Shown here one piece after another: positions 1 to 4,541 of a stretch of DNA of 5,431 nt. The notes under the pieces are model-generated. The model had not been told where the DNA came from, ran no database searches, and saw only the letters and a list, made by a program, of their open reading frames with translations. The first letter of the stretch is position 1; each line of letters starts with the position of its first letter. The position numbers and the translations under genes were made by a program. The stretch comes from an uncultured Collinsella sp. (lineage in GTDB: Bacteria > Actinomycetota > Coriobacteriia > Coriobacteriales > Coriobacteriaceae), in contig CABSNH010000112.1 in NCBI GenBank assembly GCA_902478985.1, forward strand, positions 1 to 5,431, written 5' to 3'.

Positions 1-54
1 CGCAACTGATTTGTAATCAGTGGGTTGCAGGTTCGATTCCTGTCACTGGCTCCA
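1..54 (+). tRNA. tRNA-Thr (anticodon UGU), 5' end outside the window
   Basis: The visible part begins just before the anticodon arm. The anticodon stem ACTGA/TCAGT closes a seven-base loop TTTGTAA, giving anticodon TGT, which reads threonine ACA codons. The T arm GCAGG-TTCGATT-CCTGT and the 3' acceptor strand CACTGGC follow, then discriminator T and an encoded CCA at 52-54. The acceptor 5' strand and D arm lie before the window, so the acceptor pairing cannot be checked. A terminator follows within 10 bases, so this tRNA ends its own transcript rather than reading into the tuf operon. Confidence 0.93.
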
Positions 55-63
55 TGAGAGTTT

Positions 64-103
64 CGGGCTCTGTTTCCTTGTGGGACAGGGCCCGTTTCTA
101 TTT
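64..103 (+). terminator. Rho-independent terminator after tRNA-Thr
   Basis: CGGGCTCTGT (64-73) pairs with ACAGGGCCCG (85-94), ten pairs with one G-T, and further wobble pairs can close the loop. A T-rich run, TTTCTATTT, follows directly. It would separate the upstream tRNA-Thr transcript from the repeats and the tuf operon. Confidence 0.85.
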
Positions 104-150
104 ATGTCGATAAGTCAGCGTGTTTGGCGCCAACCAAGCTTCAGGTTTGT

Positions 151-370
151 CTCGATCCGTAACACGAGTGGGCTGAAGACCCTCCTTATAGTTACAGATC
201 GAAACATTGCCAAGGGAAGGCCGATAACATCTCGATCCGTAACACGAAGAGGCTGAAAACCGTTCTTACTGTTACAGAATGAGACGTAAGCGGGGGTTTC
301 TGCGAAACATCTCGATCTGTAACAGATAGGGGAGGAATAACCCTCTTACTGTTACAGGTCAAGACATAGG
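151..370. repeat. Three tandem 80-bp imperfect repeats, each an inverted-repeat hairpin
   Basis: Units begin at 151, 231 and 311, exactly 80 bases apart, each with CTCGATCYGTAACA. In every unit a reverse-complement box containing GTTACAG starts 40 bases later, at 191, 271 and 351. Boxes of alternating orientation therefore begin every 40 bases six times in a row. In unit 1 the arms TCGATCCGTAAC and GTTACAGATCGA differ at one pair. The arms are conserved and the loops are diverged, which suggests selection on, or recent spread of, the paired structure. There is no coding potential and no nearby transposase. A lineage-specific intergenic repeat (REP- or MITE-like) is the likeliest explanation; function is unknown. 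Confidence 0.85.
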
Positions 371-396
371 CCGGGGCGAGGTTGGTCATCGTCATC

Positions 397-538
397 GAGC
401 GTGGATTATCGGACACACGAGCGTGGAAAATCTTCCGCCTAGTGAATGAGCGTGGATAATCTGCCACTTTGGATTCGATGGCACGGCAAAGTGGGAGATT
501 ATCCACGCTCGATTTCAAACGGAAGAAAATCCACGCTC
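397..538. repeat. Nested palindromic repeat built of GAGCGTGGA boxes
   Basis: Three direct boxes GAGCGTGGA lie at 397-405, 419-427 and 448-456, and two inverted copies TCCACGCTC at 502-510 and 530-538. The inner arms 448-471 and 487-510 pair over 24 bases with one mismatch around a 15-base loop. The outer arms 419-437 and 520-538 match at 16 of 19 positions, and the three mismatches are a central AAA/TTT swap. The result is a long two-tier cruciform or RNA hairpin. The box at 397-405 has no partner in view. It belongs to a different sequence family from the 80-bp repeats next to it. Probably a mobile or REP-like intergenic element; function unknown. Confidence 0.85.
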
Positions 539-540
539 GA

Positions 541-775
541 TTTTGCCTGGGAAGAGCAATCTTCTGTCTGGGCAGCCCCGATCTCGACCTATATATAGGT
601 GCAAATAAGCTGGTATCGAAGTTCGATACTGAAGGTGTACTCCACTACAGCAAAGTGTTACCTTGGGAAACGTCACCTCAGTATCCAAAACCACTGTCCT
701 TCATATCCAAACTCAATAAAACCGCAGGTCACGGCTATATAGATACGCCCGGCACCGTGTATCTAGAGGTTTTCG
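541..775. other. Unassigned stretch upstream of the tuf-operon promoter
   Basis: No convincing gene was found. An open frame of 130 codons runs from 469 to 861 on the + strand, but its first part is the palindromic repeat and its last part is the tRNA-Tyr promoter, so it is probably chance or a decayed remnant. Base composition is lower in GC than in the genes. Two perfect palindromes are present: ACCTATATATAGGT (587-600) and GTATCGAA-G-TTCGATAC (613-629). They look like possible protein-binding sites or fossils of an old regulatory region. Their target is unknown. Confidence 0.5.
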
Positions 776-805
776 TTGACAGCCCCCAAGGTGGCATCGT
801 ATTAT
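776..805 (+). promoter_or_regulatory. Promoter of the tRNA-Tyr/Thr/Met-tuf transcript
   Basis: A consensus -35 box TTGACA (776-781) and a near-consensus -10 box TATTAT (800-805) are separated by 18 bases. Transcription would start near 812, about 55 bases before tRNA-Tyr. The sequence around the -35, GAGGTTTTCGTTGACAGC (767-784), recurs with one change at the rpmG promoter. The short leader contains GGTCC (828-832) and GGACC (843-847), which could form a small hairpin ahead of the first tRNA. Confidence 0.8.
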
Positions 806-867
806 CTTCTTCGTTCGCGGGGGCGGCGGTCCAAAAGACCAAAGGACCTGCGGATACTTGAACGATT

Positions 868-949
868 GGGAGTTTGCCCGAGTGGTTAATGGGGACGGGC
901 TGTAAACCCGTTGGCTCTGCCTACATAGGTTCGAATCCTATAGCTCCCA
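868..949 (+). tRNA. tRNA-Tyr (anticodon GUA), CCA not encoded
   Basis: The acceptor GGGAGTT pairs with AGCTCCC (942-948). The anticodon stem ACGGG/CCCGT closes the loop CTGTAAA with anticodon GTA. A long variable arm, as expected for bacterial tyrosine tRNA, precedes the T arm ATAGG-TTCGAAT-CCTAT. The discriminator is A949, and the next bases are CCC rather than CCA, so the 3' end must be completed by the CCA-adding enzyme. It is the first product of the tuf transcript. Confidence 0.95.
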
Positions 950-959
950 CCCGTCAAGT

Positions 960-1035
960 GCCTGTATAGCTCAGTCGGTAGAGCACTTCGTTGGTAACGA
1001 AGAGGTCACCAGTTCAAGTCTGGTTGCAGGCTCCA
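960..1035 (+). tRNA. tRNA-Thr (anticodon GGU)
   Basis: The acceptor GCCTGTA pairs with TGCAGGC (one G-T). The anticodon stem CTTCG/CGAAG closes TTGGTAA, giving anticodon GGT for ACC and ACU codons. The discriminator is T1032 and CCA is encoded at 1033-1035. It lies 10 bases after tRNA-Tyr and only 3 bases before tRNA-Met. Together with the tRNA-Thr(UGU) at the window start it covers three of the four threonine codons by standard pairing. Confidence 0.96.
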
Positions 1036-1038
1036 TCC

Positions 1039-1115
1039 GGCGGTGTAGCTCAGTTGGTTAGAGCACACGGTTCATACCCGTGGCGTCACTGGTTCGAATC
1101 CAGTCACCGCTACCA
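1039..1115 (+). tRNA. tRNA-Met (anticodon CAU), elongator type
   Basis: The acceptor GGCGGTG pairs with CACCGCT, the first pair being G-T. The anticodon stem CACGG/CCGTG closes TTCATAC, giving anticodon CAT. The discriminator is A1112 and CCA is encoded at 1113-1115. The anticodon stem lacks the three consecutive G-C pairs of initiator tRNA, and the first acceptor pair is not the initiator C-A mismatch, so this is an elongator. A lysidine-modified isoleucine tRNA shares the CAU anticodon and is not strictly excluded. A tRNA-Gly commonly occupies this part of tuf-linked clusters. Confidence 0.9.
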
Positions 1116-1211
1116 TAGGTAACACGGTGGCTTCTCAATAGTATGTTGAGAGGCCACTATGGTATAAAGGCAAAGTCCCGTCCGGGGACGACCTGTTAAG
1201 AGGAGGGCTTT
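1111..1211 (+). promoter_or_regulatory. Structured tRNA-tuf leader with alternative pairings
   Basis: A strong hairpin pairs GTGGCTTCTCAA (1127-1138) with TTGAGAGGCCAC (1146-1157), twelve pairs with one G-T and a seven-base loop. No T run follows, so it is not a terminator; processing or mRNA stabilisation is more likely. CTATGGTA (1157-1164) is also the exact complement of TACCATAG (1111-1118), which covers the last acceptor base, discriminator and CCA of tRNA-Met. Downstream, GTCCC (1175-1179) can pair with GGGAC (1185-1189). Alternatively AAAGTCC (1172-1178) can pair with GGGCTTT (1205-1211), masking part of the tuf ribosome binding site. Pairing is read directly; any regulatory role is inferred. 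Confidence 0.5.
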
Positions 1212-2402
1212 ATGGCCAAAGAGAAGTTTGAGCGCACTAAGCCGCATGTTAACATCGGCACCATTGGTCACGTCGACCACGGCAAGACCACGCTGACCGC
1301 TGCCATCACCAAGGTTCTCTCCGAGACCGAGGGCTGCAAGGCTGACTTCACTGCGTTCGAGAACATCGACAAGGCTCCCGAGGAGCGCGAGCGCGGCATT
1401 ACGATCTCCGTCTCCCACGTTGAGTACGAGACCGCTGCCCGTCACTACGCTCACGTTGACTGCCCGGGCCACGCTGACTACGTCAAGAACATGATCTCCG
1501 GCGCTGCTCAGATGGACGGCGCTATCCTGGTTATCGCCGCTACCGACGGCCCCATGGCTCAGACCCGCGAGCACATCCTGCTCGCCCGTCAGGTCGGCGT
1601 TCCCTACATCGTCGTCTTCCTGAACAAGTGCGACATGGTCGACGATGACGAGCTCATCGACCTCGTCGAGATGGAGACCCGTGAGCTCCTCTCCGAGTAC
1701 GATTTCCCCGGCGACGACATCCCCGTCATCCGTGGTTCCGCTCTGGGCGCTCTCGAGGGCGACGCCAAGTGGATGGACGCTATCCGCGAGCTCATGAAGG
1801 CCGTCGACGAGTACATCCCGACGCCTGCTCGTAACAACGACCTCCCGTTCCTGATGGCCGTTGAGGACGTTATGACCATCTCCGGCCGTGGTACCGTTGC
1901 TACTGGCCGTGTCGAGCGCGGTGAGCTCAAGCTCAACGAGCCCGTCGAGATCGTCGGCATCAAGCCGACCCAGACCTCCGTTGCCACCGGCATCGAGATG
2001 TTCCGCAAGACCATGGACTTCTGCGAGGCTGGCGACAACGTGGGCATCCTGCTCCGCGGCATCAAGCGCGAGGACATCGAGCGCGGCCAGGTTCTCTGCA
2101 AGCCCGGTTCGGTTACCCCGCACACCAAGTTCACCGGCGAGATCTACGTTCTGACCAAGGAGGAGGGCGGCCGTCACACCCCGTTCTTCGATGGTTATCG
2201 TCCTCAGTTCTACTTCCGTACCACCGACGTTACCGGTACGGTCAAGCTCCCCGAGGGCACCGAGATGGCTATGCCTGGTGACCACATCACCATCGAGGGC
2301 GACCTCATCCACCCGATCGCCATGGAGGAGGGCCTGCGCTTCGCTATCCGCGAGGGTGGCCACACCGTCGGTTCGGGCATCGTCTCCACGATCATTGAGT
2401 AA
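1212..2402 (+). CDS. tuf: Translation elongation factor EF-Tu
   Basis: This 396-residue GTPase carries aminoacyl-tRNA to the ribosomal A site in the cytoplasm. The G domain shows GHVDHGKT (19-26, P loop), RGITI (61-65, switch I threonine), DCPGH (83-87, switch II with catalytic His87), NKCD (138-141) and SAL (176-178). The remaining residues fit the two beta-barrel domains that bind tRNA and EF-Ts. Length is close to E. coli EF-Tu (394). The start is set by AGGAGG at 1201-1206, five bases upstream. It is the last gene of a transcript that begins with tRNA-Tyr, and a strong terminator follows, so it appears separately transcribed from rpmG onward. The linkage resembles E. coli tufB, not the str-operon tufA. 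All key motifs are intact. Confidence 0.99.
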   Translation: MAKEKFERTKPHVNIGTIGHVDHGKTTLTAAITKVLSETEGCKADFTAFENIDKAPEERERGITISVSHVEYETAARHYAHVDCPGHADYVKNMISGAAQMDGAILVIAATDGPMAQTREHILLARQVGVPYIVVFLNKCDMVDDDELIDLVEMETRELLSEYDFPGDDIPVIRGSALGALEGDAKWMDAIRELMKAVDEYIPTPARNNDLPFLMAVEDVMTISGRGTVATGRVERGELKLNEPVEIVGIKPTQTSVATGIEMFRKTMDFCEAGDNVGILLRGIKREDIERGQVLCKPGSVTPHTKFTGEIYVLTKEEGGRHTPFFDGYRPQFYFRTTDVTGTVKLPEGTEMAMPGDHITIEGDLIHPIAMEEGLRFAIREGGHTVGSGIVSTIIE

Positions 2403-2429
2403 ATTAGCTCTTTGATATAGCTGACTTAG

Positions 2430-2466
2430 AGAACCCGGCACTTATATGGGTGCCGGGTTCTTTTCT
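2430..2466 (+). terminator. Rho-independent terminator after tuf
   Basis: GAACCCGGCAC (2431-2441) pairs perfectly with GTGCCGGGTTC (2450-2460) across an eight-base loop, with an extra A-T pair at the base. TTTTCT follows. It closes the tRNA-tuf transcript 27 bases after the stop codon. Confidence 0.95.
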
Positions 2467-2606
2467 GCAATGGATATTGAGCCGTTGCTGGTGTCGAGAG
2501 GATCGATAATGGTCCTGGATGCACCGTCGATTAGCTCTCGATGGCTTCATTGATGTGTTCCAAATATGAATGGATCCACCGAGAACCAATTGACTCGAGG
2601 TTTTCA

Positions 2607-2634
2607 TTGACAGCACTTACGTGGAGCTGATAAA
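2607..2634 (+). promoter_or_regulatory. Promoter of the rpmG-tRNA-Trp-secE-nusG transcript
   Basis: TTGACA (2607-2612) is followed after 16 bases by GATAAA (2629-2634); TAAAGT (2631-2636) at 18 bases is an alternative -10. GAGGTTTTCATTGACAGC (2597-2614) matches the tRNA-tuf promoter at 17 of 18 bases. The preceding stretch from 2467 to 2596 shows no gene or other site I can support. Confidence 0.7.
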
Positions 2635-2681
2635 GTAACAACTCGTGCCCGTACGGGGCGGAAATGAAAGGTTCAGGATAC

Positions 2682-2831
2682 ATGCGTACTCTAGTTACTC
2701 TTGCGTGCACTGAGTGCAAGCGCCGCAACTATACGACCACCAAGAACAAGTCGACCATGCCTGATCGTATGGAGATCAAGAAGTATTGCCCCTGGTGCCG
2801 TCACCACACGCTGCACAAAGAGACTCGCTAG
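2682..2831 (+). CDS. rpmG: 50S ribosomal protein L33
   Basis: The 49-residue product is a small zinc-ribbon protein of the large subunit, located near the E site. It begins MRTLVTLACTECKRRNYTTT and ends CRHHTLHKETR, both typical of L33. Four cysteines in two CxxC pairs (9/12 and 36/39) indicate the zinc-binding (C+) form. The start at 2682 gives the usual N-terminus. An in-frame ATG at 2664 would add six residues without a better ribosome binding site. AGGA at 2675-2678 is close, and AAAGG at 2668-2672 is better spaced. rpmG next to tRNA-Trp, secE and nusG is a common bacterial arrangement. It is the first gene after its promoter. Confidence 0.97.
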   Translation: MRTLVTLACTECKRRNYTTTKNKSTMPDRMEIKKYCPWCRHHTLHKETR

Positions 2832-2844
2832 TCTCTAGTCACAT

Positions 2845-2920
2845 ACGCCAGTAGTTCAATTGGTAGAGCATCGGTCTCCAAAACCGAGTGTTGAGGGTTC
2901 GAGTCCTTCCTGGCGTGCCA
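2845..2920 (+). tRNA. tRNA-Trp (anticodon CCA)
   Basis: The acceptor ACGCCAG pairs perfectly with CTGGCGT (2910-2916). The anticodon stem TCGGT/ACCGA closes CTCCAAA, giving anticodon CCA. The T arm is GAGGG-TTCGAGT-CCTTC. Discriminator G2917 is the standard tryptophan identity base, and CCA is encoded at 2918-2920. It sits 13 bases after rpmG and 76 before secE, and must be cut out of their shared transcript. Confidence 0.97.
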
Positions 2921-2929
2921 GTCATTATT

Positions 2930-2960
2930 CCGTAAGCTCCCACTTGGGGGCTTACGGTTT
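2930..2960 (+). terminator. Terminator-like hairpin between tRNA-Trp and secE (possible attenuator)
   Basis: CCGTAAGCTCCC (2930-2941) pairs with GGGGGCTTACGG (2946-2957), twelve pairs with one G-T and a tight ACTT loop. Only TTT followed by ACT comes after, so the U tract is weak. I see no convincing -35 box between it and secE; TATAAG at 2968-2973 could be a -10. Partial termination, lowering secE-nusG expression relative to rpmG and the tRNA, fits best. A processing or stability hairpin is the alternative. Confidence 0.65.
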
Positions 2961-2996
2961 ACTCATGTATAAGCGCATTGCGCGGAGGTAACCCAA

Positions 2997-3335
2997 ATGG
3001 CCAACAAGAAGAACAAGAAGAAGGCTCAGCAGCCGGCACCTGCCAACAAAGCTGCCGCCAACTCCAAGGTTGAGGCCAAGAAGGCCGTTGCCAAGAAGAA
3101 CGAGAAGGCTGCGAAGTCCAAGAAGAACGAGAAGCCTGGTTTCTTCGCCCGCACCAAGAAGTATTTCGCTTCGGTCAAGTCCGAGATGAAGCGTGTCACG
3201 TGGCCCGATAAGAAGGAGCTCGTGAACTACTCGGTTGTTGTTTGCGCTTCTCTGATCGTCGTCGGCGTCGTCATCGCTCTGCTCGATGCTGGCTTTGGCG
3301 AGGCTCTTGCTCTGTTCTCTGGATTGAGGGGCTAA
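2997..3335 (+). CDS. secE: Preprotein translocase subunit SecE
   Basis: SecE is the small clamp subunit of the SecYEG channel in the inner membrane. The 112-residue product has a very basic Lys/Ala-rich N-terminal tail (about 2-47), an amphipathic segment FFARTKKYFASVKSEM (49-64), the family motif EMKRVTWP (63-70), and one hydrophobic membrane span (about 78-98). This is the single-span form; E. coli SecE has three spans. GGAGG at 2984-2988, eight bases before ATG, supports the start. The nusG ribosome binding site lies inside its last codons. The tail is low in complexity and probably disordered in the cytoplasm. Confidence 0.97.
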   Translation: MANKKNKKKAQQPAPANKAAANSKVEAKKAVAKKNEKAAKSKKNEKPGFFARTKKYFASVKSEMKRVTWPDKKELVNYSVVVCASLIVVGVVIALLDAGFGEALALFSGLRG

Positions 3336-3338
3336 ACC

Positions 3339-3875
3339 ATGTCTAAGCGTTGGTACGTCGTTCACACTTACTCTGGATACGAGAACCGCGTTAAGTCCGA
3401 TCTCGAGCATCGCATCGAGACTATGGGCATGCAGGACCGTATCTTTGATATCGAGATTCCTATGGAGCGCGTCACCGAGATTAAAGAGGGTGGCAAGCGT
3501 GAGACCAAGGATTCCAAGATCTTCCCGGGTTATGTCCTGGTCCGCATGGAGATGGATGACGATGCTTGGACGTGTGTTCGTAACACGCCTGGCGTCACCG
3601 GTTTCCTAGGCGGCAACGGCAAGCCCGCTCCGCTTTCCCGCGACGAGTACAACAAGATGACTCGTCGTCCCGGTAAGGGCGATTCGCCCAAGCGCACCTC
3701 GGTTGATATTGAGGTCGGTACGTCCGTCCGCGTCACCGATGGCCCGCTTACCGACTTTGATGGCAAGGTCTCCGAGGTTAACACCGAGGCTGGCAAGCTC
3801 AAGGTCACGCTGATGATCTTTGGCCGCGAGACGCCGGTCGAGCTCGACTTTAACCAGGTCGCTGTCATCGCTTAA
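3339..3875 (+). CDS. nusG: Transcription elongation/termination factor NusG
   Basis: NusG binds the RNA polymerase clamp and links it to Rho or to the ribosome. The 178-residue protein has an N-terminal NGN domain beginning WYVVHTYSGYENRVK (5-19), with FPGYVLV (62-68) and VRNTPGVTGFLG (80-91). A linker (about 107-122) leads to a KOW domain with VRVTDGPLTDFDGKVSEV (130-147) and IFGRETPVELDFNQV (160-174). Length matches the short bacterial type, with no long acidic N-terminal extension. GAGGGG (3326-3331) lies in the last codons of secE, only three bases separate the two genes, and translational coupling is likely. No terminator is evident before rplK. Confidence 0.98.
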   Translation: MSKRWYVVHTYSGYENRVKSDLEHRIETMGMQDRIFDIEIPMERVTEIKEGGKRETKDSKIFPGYVLVRMEMDDDAWTCVRNTPGVTGFLGGNGKPAPLSRDEYNKMTRRPGKGDSPKRTSVDIEVGTSVRVTDGPLTDFDGKVSEVNTEAGKLKVTLMIFGRETPVELDFNQVAVIA

Positions 3876-3925
3876 GTTTTCGTCCGTTCGCGCGAGCGTG
3901 CTTCTTCTGTGACTGCTCATCTCAG

Positions 3926-3975
3926 GAGTGCTTCTAACACGTGCGTGCTTACGATATAGCAAGTACTTCACACTC
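3926..3975 (+). promoter_or_regulatory. Weak secondary structure in the nusG-rplK gap
   Basis: The 120-base gap before rplK has no clear promoter or terminator. GAGTG (3926-3930) can pair with CACTC (3971-3975), enclosing GTGCTT (3945-3950) paired with AAGTAC (3961-3966; one G-T). The loop contains ATATA. This is the expected place for an L11-operon leader, but I do not see the L1-site motif here. Structure and role are tentative. Confidence 0.25.
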
Positions 3976-3995
3976 GTGATTCGAAAGGAATGACC

Positions 3996-4424
3996 ATGGC
4001 TGAGAAGAAGGTTGCCAACGTCATTAAGCTCCAGATTCCTGCTGGTGCAGCAAACCCCGCTCCTCCCGTCGGCCCCGCCCTGGGCGCTGCTGGCGTGAAC
4101 ATCATGCAGTTCTGCCAGGCCTTTAACGCCGAGACGCAGGACAAGAAGGGTGACATCATCCCCGTTGAGATCTCTGTCTACGAGGACAAGTCCTTCTCCT
4201 TCATCACCAAGACCCCGCCGGCGGCTCACCTTATCAAGAAGGAGTTGAACCTCAAGTCTGGTTCCGCTAAGCCCCAGGCTGACAAGGTTGGTCAGCTCTC
4301 CCAGGAGCAGCTCACCAAGATCGCCGAGATCAAGATGCCGGACCTCAATGCCAACGACATTGACGCCGCCAAGAAGATCATCGCCGGTACCGCCCGTTCC
4401 ATGGGCGTCACCATCGCTGAGTAG
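3996..4424 (+). CDS. rplK: 50S ribosomal protein L11
   Basis: L11 forms the base of the GTPase-associated stalk with L10 and 23S rRNA helices 43-44, and is the target region of thiostrepton. The product is 142 residues, the same length as in E. coli. The N-terminal domain carries AANPAPPVGPALGAAGVNI (18-36), including the conserved prolines. The C-terminal RNA-binding domain ends KMPDLNANDIDAAKKIIAG (113-131) then TARSMGVTIAE. The ATG at 3996 is chosen over an in-frame ATG at 3990 because AAAGGA (3984-3989) leaves a six-base spacer for the former and none for the latter. It pairs with rplA downstream. Confidence 0.98.
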   Translation: MAEKKVANVIKLQIPAGAANPAPPVGPALGAAGVNIMQFCQAFNAETQDKKGDIIPVEISVYEDKSFSFITKTPPAAHLIKKELNLKSGSAKPQADKVGQLSQEQLTKIAEIKMPDLNANDIDAAKKIIAGTARSMGVTIAE

Positions 4425-4444
4425 CGATTTCTTATGGTAACGGC

Positions 4445-4491
4445 GGGTGCTCCGACCGGGGCGCCCGTTAAATGTGTGCAATAGGGCACAC
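4445..4491 (+). promoter_or_regulatory. Two stem-loops in the rplK-rplA gap
   Basis: GGGTGCTCC (4445-4453) pairs with GGGGCGCCC (4458-4466), nine pairs including two G-T, with loop GACC. GTGTGC (4474-4479) pairs perfectly with GCACAC (4486-4491). Neither is followed by a T run, so readthrough into rplA is expected. With the element that follows, most of the 117-base gap is structured. Confidence 0.6.
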
Positions 4492-4498
4492 GATACGA

Positions 4499-4528
4499 TG
4501 TGGGAGGGCTCACGCCCGTTTAACCACA
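4499..4528 (+). promoter_or_regulatory. Candidate L1-binding autoregulatory site before rplA
   Basis: Helix one pairs TGTGG (4499-4503) with CCACA (4524-4528). An asymmetric internal loop has GA on one side (4504-4505) and GTTTAA on the other (4518-4523). Helix two pairs GGGC (4506-4509) with GCCC (4514-4517) around TCAC. L1 is known to repress its own mRNA by binding a mimic of its 23S rRNA site. The GTGGGAGG strand matches the start of 23S helix 76-77 as I recall it (GGUGGGAGGCU), and two helices around an asymmetric loop is the known L1 target shape. The last paired base is the first A of the rplA ribosome binding site AGGAGG, so bound L1 would block initiation. Inferred from sequence only. 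Confidence 0.6.
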
Positions 4529-4541
4529 GGAGGTAATGCAC

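Noticed and set aside
20..256. Open frame of 78 codons on the + strand
   Set aside because: It starts inside the tRNA-Thr and crosses the terminator and the hairpin repeats; no ribosome binding site.
151..370. CRISPR array
   Set aside because: Boxes alternate in orientation, the units are diverged and form hairpins, and no cas genes are present. True CRISPR repeats are direct and nearly identical.
469..861. Open frame of 130 codons on the + strand
   Set aside because: It begins inside the GAGCGTGGA palindrome, has no ribosome binding site, contains the tRNA-Tyr promoter in its 3' part and ends just before the tRNA. No family is recognisable. A decayed remnant is possible but unsupported.
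1127..1157. Terminator between tRNA-Met and tuf
   Set aside because: The stem is strong but is followed by ATGGTATAAAGG, not a T run, and tuf has no separate promoter that I can see.
1110..2441. Long open frame (443 codons) on the - strand across tuf
   Set aside because: It is the antisense shadow of tuf, caused by the strong C/G third-position bias; it also runs through the terminator.
3872..3890. Third copy of the shared promoter motif before rplK
   Set aside because: AGTTTTCGT resembles the upstream part of the motif, but TTGACA is absent and no suitably spaced -10 follows.
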